Positions 54,917 to 64,000 of a stretch of 64,000 nucleotides of DNA are shown here, piece by piece. The DNA is taken from assembly GCA_033064195.1 (NCBI GenBank), contig JARBJD010000005.1:434001-498000 (forward strand), read 5' to 3'. The position numbers were made by a program, and so were the translations under genes. How positions within the stretch are numbered: the stretch's first letter is position 1; each line of letters opens with the position of its first letter. This DNA is from Blattamonas nauphoetae. Taxonomy: Eukaryota; Preaxostyla; Oxymonadida. The notes under the pieces are model-generated. The model was not told the DNA's origin. It saw only the letters and a program-made list of their open reading frames with translations, and did no database searches.

Positions 54917-55239
54917 CAGGGTGAGCCAAATGTAACCTTCTCCCCACAATTGTGTTTTCTTGCCATCATTTCGAAAACAACCAACAAATTAAGATCATTG
55001 TCACTATATTGTTTACTCACCACCTCATTCACTGATTTCTTTCTTATCGAGGACAGTACAGTATGCGAATGATGGCAAAACATTCGCCAACCCCCAATTC
55101 TGACAATAGACGAACGAGAATTCCATTGAGATGTAATGATCACTCTCTTAACATTTCACGTCTTGAGACTCTCTTTTCTCACTTTTTTCAAAACTGACTT
55201 TGATCAGCCCTCAGAACAGGTAACTTTTGACTCACCCTG
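54917..55239. mobile_element. mariner-like MITE
   Basis: 323 bases with inverted ends CAGGGTGAGCCAAATGTAAC at the left and the near reverse complement at the right (3-4 differences in about 22), flanked by TA on both sides. CAGGGTG ends and a TA target are typical of Tc1/mariner. No transposase is coded, so it is a non-autonomous derivative. It ends 21 bases before the stop codon of the minus-strand gene at 55261 and may supply part of its 3' untranslated region. Confidence 0.8.
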
Positions 55240-55260
55240 TATTGTCGCTACAGACACAAA

Positions 55261-56442
55261 TTATCCTCTCATCCGCTTTGGTCCCCTCACCCCCATCACT
55301 GTCGCCGACACTGGCCTTGTCGTTGCCCCATATTGACTCCCCAACCGTTTCTGTCCCTCCTGCGACCTCAAATCCAACGGATCCACAAAAGAGATCGTCG
55401 GTGCGGTTGGGCCAGCAGACGTTGGAACAGTCGCACTCAGCTGCATCGACATGTTGCCAGTCGCAGCCATCCTTCCATCCATCCCTCGCAGTCTTCCCAT
55501 CATCTCCAAATTGCGGCTGATCACATCGTCCGCGTCGAGCTCTGGTTCTTCCACAGACTCCGCCGAGAGGGGCGTCTGAGCGATGGGTGACACAACCATG
55601 CACTCTTTCATCCGCGCCCTGTCGGTGGGGTCGTCGGAGGAGGGTCGGAATTTGTTGAAAGGCGGAGTGTAGAATCGGATGGCGTCGGAATCGTCGCGCT
55701 TCGTCTTCTTCTTCCGACTGTCCAGCGGCGACAGAAGGGGCGATGCGGCTTGTCCGGGGATTGTGATGGAGAGTGGGTTGGTGCCTGTTCGGTCGCTGTG
55801 CGAGGTGCGGAGGGTCGGCGAGACCATCTTTTGGGATACAGATGAGCACAGACGAGCGCTGAGTGGGATTGGCGAGGAGACGAAGGAGGACGAGGGAGGA
55901 GCAGCGTGTGGGGTGTGCTGGCGAGGGGAGAGAGTGTGTGTGGCTGGTGCTGGGAAGTGTCCAACCACTTTCATGTCGCGGATGAGCACGATGCACGAGT
56001 GGGTGGGGACGAGGTGGAGAGCAGATGGAAGGAACGCTTCGCCGATCCGCCTGAACTCCACACGGAACACGTCGGCGTCTCTTCTCTCGTCCCGCTCAGC
56101 CTGCTCTCGATTCCACTGTTCCTGCGCCAGATTCTGTGGCGAGAGAGGAAGAGCGAATCGATGACGACTTGAAGTGCCACGCTCCTCGTCTCTCGTCAAA
56201 GCCGAGAGTTGTCGAATCCAACTTTTTCTGGATTGTGAACAGAAAAGGAAAGAGGTTTTGTGAGGTGGGACAAAAGGTGTTTCTGTCTCGAATTGAAACA
56301 GCTCAACGACATGTTGGGTTTGGTCTGTTTTTATTTTTCTTTGCTTTTTGGCTTCTTGAATCATGTGTTCGCTGATATGAGTTGGATTGATCGTACTGAC
56401 CAGATCCCACAAGACAGTGTCGTCACTCCAGCTCTCCGACAT
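55261..56442 (-). CDS. unknown protein, possibly with hidden short introns
   Basis: 393 residues in one frame. The first 60 are helical and polar. A conserved-looking block follows ('VFRVEFRRIGEAFLPSALHL', then 'VPTHSCIVLIRDMKVVGHF'), then Ser/Pro-rich linkers, an acidic stretch 'ESVEEPELDADD', and a basic C-terminus ('MGVRGPKRMRG'). I recognise no family. Its ATG overlaps the end of the decayed gene upstream by 20 bases on the same strand, so the true start may be a later Met (for example that of 'MIQEAKKQ'). Introns as short as 29 bp occur nearby, so some of this frame may be removed by splicing. Confidence 0.5.
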   Translation of the reverse strand: MSESWSDDTVLWDLVSTINPTHISEHMIQEAKKQRKIKTDQTQHVVELFQFETETPFVPPHKTSFLFCSQSRKSWIRQLSALTRDEERGTSSRHRFALPLSPQNLAQEQWNREQAERDERRDADVFRVEFRRIGEAFLPSALHLVPTHSCIVLIRDMKVVGHFPAPATHTLSPRQHTPHAAPPSSSFVSSPIPLSARLCSSVSQKMVSPTLRTSHSDRTGTNPLSITIPGQAASPLLSPLDSRKKKTKRDDSDAIRFYTPPFNKFRPSSDDPTDRARMKECMVVSPIAQTPLSAESVEEPELDADDVISRNLEMMGRLRGMDGRMAATGNMSMQLSATVPTSAGPTAPTISFVDPLDLRSQEGQKRLGSQYGATTRPVSATVMGVRGPKRMRG

Positions 56443-57489
56443 TCATTCCCAGATAGTGTAATGTCTCCAAAGACCCGTCCGCGATGTCACTCTCATCCCA
56501 AGTGTCATTGCAGTTTTTGAGTCGTTGCTCGCACATGTCCAGCATGCCCTCCTTCAGCAGCGAGCGGAAGAGTGCGTGCCCGTTCAGTCGTGCGTCTCCT
56601 TTCATCGCTGTCCAATCCATGATGAGACTCAGAGTGAATGACACTGCGCGTTGGATCAGCTCTTCGTTGTCGAAGAAGACGAGAAACTTCGCTGTTGTCC
56701 AGACAGCGGGAAGAGAGCACACAAAACCGAAAGTGGGCCGATAAGCAGGGCAGACCGCAAGCATTTCATTCAGAACACGCATCAGCGCATTCGACTGGGC
56801 AACACTGTCAGTCGACGACATCGAACGGCAGAGAGAGCGGATGTAATCTCATGACGGAAGGAGAACGTGGGTCAGTACAGCCTCGTGAATGGCAAGTTGT
56901 TCCGACGGATCTTTGAAAGCGAGTCGTTTTCGACCAGATTGTGCGGCGAGTGTGGTTGATGCTTGGATGATGGTCATCAGATGAGTATGAATCTCTTGAT
57001 GGTCTGACAATGAACAAGTGGATGGATTCGCAATGGAGAGGAGTCTGGGAATCATGTCACATTTGATCAGTTTCAGTGATAAAGCGGCAGAACAATTTTG
57101 GTTCAGATCTGAAAAAAGGTCCATGTAGTCAAGGCAAGAAGGTTATTTTCGGATTGTAGGAGAACGATCATTGCATCAAGAAATGACATCAGCGATTCGT
57201 CAGTTGACAGGATGAGTTCTTCAAGCATGTTAAGCAGTTTTGTGTCCATGATGACCCATTCAGGTGTAATCTGCTTCAAAAAGACAATCGCTTTAGTTTC
57301 CTCCAAAATATTGAAGTGAGAGTCATCGTTCACCATTTTTATGAGCGATTGAAAGATCAGTGCGGCTGATTCGACTGTTTCAAGTTTATCATCATTCCAC
57401 TCTTGAAATGATGAGTACTCTGAATAATTCATGGCAGAAAAAGGCATACCAGAGAAATCAGCGAGAAGAACCGTGTTTGATTGTGTCAT
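56423..57489 (-). pseudogene. decayed armadillo-like family gene
   Basis: It contains the whole family order: 'ETVESAALIFQSLIKMV', 'LMSFLDAMIVLLQSENN', 'ALSLKLIKCDMIPRLLSIAN', 'EAVLTHVLLPS', 'PAYRPTFGFVCSLPAVW' and the closing 'KEGMLDMCEQRLKN'. One frame change lies at 57103-57124, between '..LLALTT' and 'DLFSDLNQ'. One in-frame TGA lies at about 56849-56851, just after 'VLLPS', where relatives have Ser, Glu or similar. A short intron does not explain either, since the flanking residues are conserved family positions. It is probably a recent pseudogene; sequencing error is possible for the frame change. Confidence 0.7.
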
Positions 57490-57673
57490 CGATCTCGATA
57501 ACAAATCTTCGATACGATCAGACCACAATCACAGACAACAGAAATGTCGCCAACCAGAACGGGGTATTTCGCCGATTGCATAATTAAAAAAGAATATATG
57601 AACAAAATATAATCTGGATCTCCATTATGAGTGACAGAATTATTTGACAGGCAAAAAAAATAGTGTGTTGGTT

Positions 57674-60472
57674 TTATTCTGACCAGGTGATAGTCATTTC
57701 CTGTGTCACGTTCCATCCGCCCGATGTTGAACCGATCTGGAGTGTTCCTGTTTGAGCGTTGTAGTTGAATGTGTAGCGGGCTGTCTCTGGCTTGATGGTG
57801 ACTCCGCGAATGGAAGCTGCCTTCAGTCCAACAATCTTGAATCCCTCCACAACCTGGTTCGTTGCGTAGTTCTTCTTCTCCACTCGCACGTTCATCTGGT
57901 TCTTTGTGGCTGTGTAACGGATGGTGCTCACGGCTGTGTCGTTGTCGCTCACACCGTCGTCCACGAACAGGAATCCTTCAGCGGTGTTGTCTTTGCTCAT
58001 GAACGCTGTCACAAAGATCGGCGAGTCCTTCATCTTCTGAATGCTCAGAGCGCGTGTGCGCTGTCTGGTCACAATGCTGCCTCCCTTGAAGTGAGCGGGG
58101 CAGGTGGAGAGCGGAGCAGACACGGTCACCTGCTTTCCCTTCATCGACACCGCTGCGTCTTCCACGTCGGTGTAGAACGAGTACCACCGCTCGAGAGGGA
58201 AGTACCCAGCCACAGACGTTGCTCCTTCCGTCAGGACAGGCGTGCAGAGCAGGATGTTGCCCAGCATCGCTTGCTTGTCGTTGCCGTACGTGTTGGAGTC
58301 TGTGGGGAAGACGAACGATTGAGGGACGACAATTGGAGTGCCGTCGATGTGAGATTGGTGCCTGTGGATGAAAAAGGTGGAGATGAGTGAAATGAAGGAT
58401 GACGATGAAAGAAGAAGATAAAATGGGGTGAAAGAAGCTGAACAACGGCAATTCATAAAAAAGAGATGGGGACGACGGATGGGAGCATACATGAGAGAGT
58501 AGAAAGTGGATGTGAGGGATTGGCGGTGGTACATGAACTCTCTGTTGATGGCTGTGTATGGCTCTCCGAACTTGTACCATTCATGGCCAGTGATCTTATT
58601 TGATCCGTGGTTTCTGTAGAATGGGTAAGTGAAAGATCCAAGTTGGACCCATCTGGTGACCAGTTCGGCGGTGGCGTCGGTACTGAAGAGAGAAAGAAAC
58701 AAAAGAATAAGGGACAAGAAAAGGTGGAGAAGATCTGGTGAACGATAAATGGAGTATAACAGCTGATTTTCGTCTTTTCAACACACCCTGTGAATCCTCC
58801 AATATCTGCGCCAACATAAGGAATACCAGCGATTCCTGAAGCGAACACCATGGCAATTGAATCATAGAGGTCAAGCCACGTGCACTTGTTATCTCCGAGC
58901 CACACGGTGTTTGTACGTCCAGCGCCGATCCAGCTGGAGCGCGAGAGAATGAAGTGACTGCAAGAGAAGACGAAGAGAGAGGATGATTGTGAAGAAGGTG
59001 AAAACATAAGTGAAGAAATATAAAGAAGAAGTGAAGAAAAGAATGGAAGAATCAACTGACCGTTTTCCTGGATATCTCTCCTTCAGAGCGATAGCTGTTG
59101 CCTTGTTCTCCTGGTTTGAGTACAAGTTGTGGAGATCCAGCCATGGTCCCTTTGACGTCACCAGATCCGAAGGGCAGGAGTGCTTGTTCAGATTAATTGG
59201 TTCCCACTTATGTGGTTCTGCCTTGGTGTCGTTGCAGTATCCGTCGCAGAAGTTGGAGATTTCGTTCATATCGTCCCAAATTCCATCCACAGGAAGAGAT
59301 TGGAGGAATGGTCGATAGTATTTCAGCCAGAACGAGTTGATGTCATCGTGTGAGAAATCTGGGAAGATTGTTGGGCCTGGCCACACTTTTCCTTCAAATG
59401 CATCGCCGCGAGGTGTTCGGAGGTACATTCCTGACTTCAGGAGATCGTTATAAGCTTGGTACGCTGGGTCAATTTTGATGCCTGGATCGATGATTGTAAC
59501 GGTGTGGATTCCATGCTGAGTCCTGTAGCGTTCAATCAGTGTCTTCATCTGAGTCATGGGATAATTGATAGGGTCTGTCTCGAAGATTCTCTTCTCGTTC
59601 AGGTAATCAATATCGTACCAGACGGCGTCGATTGGCATGTTGTTGGACAGGTATGAATTCACAACACTTTCGACTTCGGCCAAGTTCTTGTATCCCCACC
59701 TGCAGTTGTGGAATCCCATTGTCCATTGTGGCACGAGGCAGGGCTTTCCGATGAGGTCGGTGTATTGTTGGACACAATCAATTGGTGTTGGGCCAAGGAA
59801 GATATAGAAATCGAGTTTCCCTCCCATCGCTCTGTGTGAGATAAAGTTGTGGTTCAGCTCAATTTCCATCGGGAAAGAGTTGTAGAAGAGAACTCCGTGT
59901 GTGTTTCCGTTTGTTCGAGTATCGATATAGAAGGGATGTGTTCCGTATAAAGCTTGGCCATCATTGGGAGTTCCACGGGCGGCATTTACACAGGAGTAGT
60001 TGAAGGGAAGGGGAAGCTGGAAGCGTGTACGACGTTCGAACAGCCCGGAAACAATCGGGGATTGTGGGGCTTTGGTGGCGAGTTGGATCATCGCGTCTTC
60101 GAAGAGAAGAGGGCGAGATGGGTTGGATGAGTCGAAGATGACTTCGTTCGACGATTTGCGAGTCACTTGGATTCCGTTGTTGTTGAAACTCAGGAAGTAT
60201 TCTGGGTTTGGCTCGGCTTTGGTGACCTCCTTCTGCATAATAACGTCAGGATGTTCATAGTATGTTTTGGTTGGGTCATAGATTTGGATGTGGAGACGTT
60301 TCTTTGTTTCAAGGAAGATCTTGATGTTCATTTTCTTTGAGTCGTCTCCGTAAGGTCCAGTACCGCTTTCCAAGACATATTCACCTTCATAGCCATATTC
60401 GGCATTCCGGATAGTCTGTTTGTAAACAGGATTTGCTAAAACCGGGTAGAATAACAGAGAGAGAATTAACAT
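57674..60472 (-). CDS. alpha-glucosidase, glycoside hydrolase family 31
   Basis: Four exons (60472-59061, 58957-58787, 58682-58491, 58361-57674) join in phase through introns of 103, 104 and 129 bp to 820 residues. A signal peptide ('MLILSLLFYPVLA') suggests a lysosomal, vacuolar or secreted enzyme. The N-terminal beta domain is followed by the (beta/alpha)8 barrel: 'VPQWTMGFHNCRWGYKN', 'IDAVWYDIDYL', then the nucleophile in 'GIWDDMNEISNF' (Asp about 401) and the acid/base in 'TVWLGDNKCTW' (Asp 493). 'GADIGGF' and 'RNHGS' (for R-x-H) follow. The C-terminal beta domains are complete. It releases glucose from alpha-linked glucans. Length and motifs are normal for the lysosomal/yeast type. Confidence 0.93.
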
Positions 60473-60523
60473 TTTGATCCAGCCCTCAATTTGCCATTCA
60501 CCGAAAACGAACAGACAAACATT

Positions 60524-61869
60524 TTATCGAAGTGTTCCAGCCTGTGAAATCGAAAATTCCTTGAGAATTTCCATTGCTTTTGTGACAAAAGCCTCAATAT
60601 GAATGACAGGTTTCATTCCCTGTTGACACCGTGTCTCCTAAAGAACAAATCATCTAAAAAGATTGAACAGACATAAAATGCTGCCCAGTGAGCAATTTGA
60701 GGTTTGATGGATGAATCACAATGTTGAAATAGGTTGTCAGCAACTCGCTGGTGAAGAAAATGAAAAAGAGACAACAAACAATCAAAATTACGTCTGGTGG
60801 GATGCAATTGACGAGTAATTCATAAAGCTGTTTTCGTATTTCGAGGATTCTGTGGGAATATCAAAAAAGGGACCAAACTTTTTTGGTGATTGTTCTGCTC
60901 GGATTCCATCTGCAATTTCGAGAACTGCAATTTCCCAATCAGGCGTCGGGATTCTCATCGAAGGGTCGAGAGTCGGAAGAGATCCATGGCTCATAATACT
61001 GCCTTTGATACTCCGGCATGCATCCAACATGAGAAGGGCCTTTCGAAGGTTTCCTTTCGCTGTAGCGGCAATTCGTTGGGCCAATTCGACTGGAACAGCT
61101 TGGGCACCAGCGTATTTCGTCAATTGGAATTCTTGGTTTCCAACCTTTTGAAGAATTTTCACAACATCAGAATCGGATGGAGATGGGTTGCGGATGAGCA
61201 TGCAACGTGAAAGAAGAGGGGGAATGAGCTTCGATGTCGACTCACAGAGCAGAATTAAGCGACATGTTGACATATACTTCTCCATTGTCCGACGGAGGGC
61301 ATGTTGAGCTGGTTTGGAGAGGAGATCAGCGCCGGTAACAACAACAACTGAAAAAAGGTAGAAAAGGAAAGGATAATACCTTTGAAAAGTCCCTTGGCTT
61401 CGTTCTGGCCTGTTTGGCGAGAGTGGGCTGTCGGTTTGTGGGCTTCTCCAAGATGCATGGGAAGAGATTGAGCAACTTCCTTAATGAGTTCCATGACAAC
61501 ATATCGATCTGCAGTTCCAGCATCGGATGGGCAAACTTCGATATGATGAGGAGATGAAAGGATCGTGATTTCAAATGTTGCACTGGAGGTTCCTTTCTGG
61601 AGTTGCCTTGATTCGACAACAACCTGAAAATGCAGCAAAACAATTCAGAAAAGAGAATTTACGACTCATACTTTATTAACCTGGGGCCCAAAAACTGCTC
61701 GTAGGAGAGCCATGACTCGTGTCTTTTTTCCCGCCCCAGAAGGGCCATAGAAGAGCATATGTGGAAAATCTCCCTCCAATGCCATTAATTTCAATCTTTG
61801 TGCTAGTTCAACATTATAATCCAGCTGTTCAATGGTTGTTGGGCGATATTTATCAATAAGGAGGGCCAT
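60524..61869 (-). CDS. RFC3: replication factor C subunit 3 (clamp loader)
   Basis: Six exons (61869-61672, 61623-61380, 61347-60879, 60849-60780, 60747-60673, 60637-60524) join in phase to 389 residues. Introns are 48, 32, 29, 32 and 35 bp. The ATPase Walker A is 'FYGPSGAGKKTR', the form seen in this subunit; 'PAQHALRRTMEKY', 'CRLILLCES', 'SRCMLIR' (sensor 1 and SRC region) and 'GNLRKALLML' (sensor 2) follow. The collar domain reads 'QLYELLVNCIPPDVIL', 'HWAAFYETR' and 'HIEAFVTKAME' only after the tiny introns are removed. It loads the PCNA clamp at the replication fork in the nucleus. Confidence 0.95.
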
Positions 61870-61962
61870 CGATTTTAATTATGGACGCTCAATTCGATGA
61901 GACAGAATGTTTCAAAACGTGCAACAAAAGATGTTAATAGAGTTGAAGTGGAATGAAATCAG

Positions 61963-64000
61963 TCAATCTAATGAAGATGTATAAAGAAGAGAGAAGGTAT
62001 TTGGTCGTTTTGTGGTTTGATCCTTCTGTTCGCTTGATTCTTTGACCTTATTTCTGGCCCGCTGTTTCCATCCCTTTCCACTCGAAGGCTTCGCAGTGGG
62101 TCGTGGAAGAGTAGCATCATGTGCATCCACCAAATTGTTGATCACACCCAACACATCCAAGACTTGATATTTCAGCTTCCCAGTCAAATTCTGGTCGCTC
62201 GCTATTGTCTGAATATTCCCTCTCTGCTGACGCATCCATTCCCATTCTTCCTCCGTCTTCAATAGTGATGTCCAATCGCGATTCAGAAGAACACACGCTG
62301 CCCCAACATTCGCCTCGTTCAATCGACCATCGTCCAACCTCTTCCACAGCAACTCGCTCGTCGCTCGAAGCATTTCCAAAGGAACCAAACCGACAGACCA
62401 GAGACACACGACGAATGAGACGTCACCGTTGAGCTGGATGAGTTTGACAATATCTGCATCTTCCTCTTTCTGGTCAGTGAGGGAGTCCACACTCACACCT
62501 GTCTCCATGGCCACTTTCGTTCGCTCCTCTCTCTTCTTCAGGATCTCTTTCGATTCCTCTTCGTCTCTGGTGATGTATTCCTTCAGCTTGTTCTGCATGA
62601 TTGAGGCAAATGTGCTTCGTCCTTCCTTTTCCTTTTCAGAAGTAACAATGAAGGCAATCAGCTCGGCGTAAAGAAACACGAATTTCTTCTCAAACACGGC
62701 TTTGAGGTAGATCTCGTCAAACAGACTCATTTTGCGAGCATCCATCATTTCAGCTTCCTTATCCGCCTCTTCGTCCTCGCTCGATTCGTCTTCGTCGTCA
62801 TCACTCTCGTCATCTGATTGGTGTTTGTCTTTTCTGTCCATTCCCTCCCTCATCGACACTTCGAACGGCGAATACAGCTCACCCAGAATCGATCCTTTGA
62901 TAGCTTCAGCGTTCTTCACAGACAGTTTGTTCAAGTTCAGTCTTGTCTTTTCTGAATACTCGTCCAGTTCAAGTGCCCGCTCGACCAGTCGTTCAGCTCT
63001 GATTCTCAGAATCCGATAATCTTCTCTGTCGAGCTGTGCGTCCTCCCCTTCGTCCTCCCTCTTCGCTTGGAGTGCTTCGTGGATCATCTGAACCTCCATT
63101 TCCTTCTGCATGTGCGTTCGTTTCTCGTCGCGTGGAATCTTTCTCCCCTTCCAAGCAGCCCTCGCCCTGTTCACAAATTGCGAAATGTTCTTCTTGGGGC
63201 GTGGCGGGACAAACACCACTCTTCTCTTTGCTTGTTGGTTCCCCTTCGACAGAGTTGTTCCAGTCCCTCTTGCGAATGGATCGAAAGTGGCGTTCGATGT
63301 CACTGAATGTCCAATCATCGAAGTGTTCACTTTGACCAAATCTCCCAAATCAGCACTCTCGATCGAATGGAGATGGTTCAGCATTTCTTCTATTGTGTGT
63401 TTCCATTTGATTGGCTTCTTGTTCGATCCTTGCAGATGTGCAACTTGCACTTTTTCGCGAAATGGGGCAAGACGCAGTTTGTCGCGGACGATTCGTGCGG
63501 CATATGACCAATCGGGAGGTGGATCAGCGCGAGACGAGCGGAGTGTGACAAGCGGCAGTTTCGGCTGAAGAAGCTTCTGTTTGGCCCTTTCAGTGTTCTG
63601 CTGTTCCCACGCTGAGGCGAGAGACAGTTTGGGTGTGTTGAGCGGTTGTGTTTTCTGGCTCGATCCAGACGGAAGGAAGGCAGGCGCGGTCGAGTCGTCC
63701 AATCCGTCAAAATCGTCGTCATCGGCGAAGAATCCTTCCTGTTTCGGCTGTTCCTGTTTCTCAATTCGTCTGACTTCAACATAATCGGTCCGTGTGAATC
63801 CCATTTTTAGACTTGAGTTTCGAGATGTTTGGAGGATCGTCTGAGGATTCGGCATCGCTCGAGGTGACGCAGTCCTTTCCGGAAAGAAGGCAAGATCAGA
63901 CTGAGTGACGGTGTGGAGCGGGGGCTCGTGGAGTTTGGAGGGTCTGACAAGGAGAGGAGTGCGAGAAGAGTCTTCTGTGTTTCTTTTGATGGCTTCTCGT
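61963..64000 (-). CDS. eIF4G-like MIF4G-domain protein, 5' end outside window
   Basis: 630 residues from the ATG at 63855, but the frame stays open and codon-like up to the window edge, so the N-terminus is probably missing. A MIF4G-like HEAT domain lies at about residues 300-560: 'TRLNLNKLSVKNAEAIKGSI', 'LFDEIYLKAVFEKKFVFLYA', 'FASIMQNKLKEYI', 'LNGDVSFVVCLWSVGLVPLE' and 'LKYQVLDVLGVINN'. These follow eIF4G order ('LNKLTPEKF', 'IFEKA..EP.F...YA', 'GNI.FIGEL'). An acidic Asp/Glu/Ser insert interrupts helix 1-2. The C-terminus is basic. Likely a translation-initiation scaffold binding eIF4A; other MIF4G proteins (CWC22, NOM1) fit less well. Confidence 0.72.
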   Translation of the reverse strand, partial: REAIKRNTEDSSRTPLLVRPSKLHEPPLHTVTQSDLAFFPERTASPRAMPNPQTILQTSRNSSLKMGFTRTDYVEVRRIEKQEQPKQEGFFADDDDFDGLDDSTAPAFLPSGSSQKTQPLNTPKLSLASAWEQQNTERAKQKLLQPKLPLVTLRSSRADPPPDWSYAARIVRDKLRLAPFREKVQVAHLQGSNKKPIKWKHTIEEMLNHLHSIESADLGDLVKVNTSMIGHSVTSNATFDPFARGTGTTLSKGNQQAKRRVVFVPPRPKKNISQFVNRARAAWKGRKIPRDEKRTHMQKEMEVQMIHEALQAKREDEGEDAQLDREDYRILRIRAERLVERALELDEYSEKTRLNLNKLSVKNAEAIKGSILGELYSPFEVSMREGMDRKDKHQSDDESDDDEDESSEDEEADKEAEMMDARKMSLFDEIYLKAVFEKKFVFLYAELIAFIVTSEKEKEGRSTFASIMQNKLKEYITRDEEESKEILKKREERTKVAMETGVSVDSLTDQKEEDADIVKLIQLNGDVSFVVCLWSVGLVPLEMLRATSELLWKRLDDGRLNEANVGAACVLLNRDWTSLLKTEEEWEWMRQQRGNIQTIASDQNLTGKLKYQVLDVLGVINNLVDAHDATLPRPTAKPSSGKGWKQRARNKVKESSEQKDQTTKRPNTFSLLYTSSLD

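Noticed and set aside
56849-56851. Alternative genetic code reading TGA as an amino acid
   Set aside because: All other genes use TGA as a normal stop at the expected protein end (for example the EDRF1-like, Sec7 and hydrolase genes).
57103-57124. A tiny intron explaining the frame change in the family gene
   Set aside because: A GT-AG option exists but would remove residues conserved in all relatives; the alignment is full length with a simple frame change.
61963-63855. eIF3 subunit D
   Set aside because: Considered first because of an acidic translation-factor look; the helix order instead matches a MIF4G domain of the eIF4G type.

Overview
The window is nuclear DNA from a compact protist genome. 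It has long open genes on both strands, short GT-AG introns (29 to about 130 bp), short intergenic gaps, no operons and no prokaryotic signals. Five genes or gene remains belong to an armadillo-like family, and two loci carry a SPRY-like 'EADGR.GKRTLR.SQDG' domain. From memory both are hallmark expanded families of the oxymonad Blattamonas nauphoetae, so an oxymonad (Preaxostyla) is my best guess. This is recall plus inference, not a search result.

Layout. 1-471: end of a hAT DNA transposon, followed at once by a DIRS-like tyrosine-recombinase retroelement (481-5059). 5.3-9.5 kb: a six-exon serpin and two armadillo-like family genes, all minus strand. 9.9-23.6 kb: an EDRF1-like gene with two small 5' exons, a Cys/His zinc-finger protein, and a Sec7-domain Arf-GEF. 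24.4-30.2 kb: a SPRY-like gene, an inverted duplication of a ubiquitin gene (two units on one arm, one on the other), an unknown three-exon gene, a near-perfect 380-bp hairpin and a SPRY-like relic. 30.3-32.65 kb: a hAT transposon with perfect target duplications. 32.7-36.1 kb: a tandem duplication of [armadillo-like gene + methyltransferase], with the first methyltransferase reduced to a stub. 36.5-37.6 kb: an alpha/beta hydrolase. 37.7-54.5 kb: two paralogous type I surface proteins, separated by a second DIRS copy that itself holds an 8-kb hAT-ended composite with gene-like cargo and satellites. 54.9-57.5 kb: a mariner-like MITE, an unknown gene and a decayed family gene. 57.7-64 kb: a GH31 alpha-glucosidase, the clamp-loader subunit RFC3 (five introns of 29-48 bp) and a 5'-truncated eIF4G-like MIF4G protein.

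The housekeeping genes (RFC3, eIF4G-like, Arf-GEF, ubiquitin) do not form one pathway. The strongest theme is genome dynamics: mobile elements lie right next to start codons, duplicated genes sit in mobile-rich stretches, and a transposon-ended composite carries host-like genes. Splice structures were read by eye from GT-AG sites, reading phase and family conservation; no transcript evidence was available.
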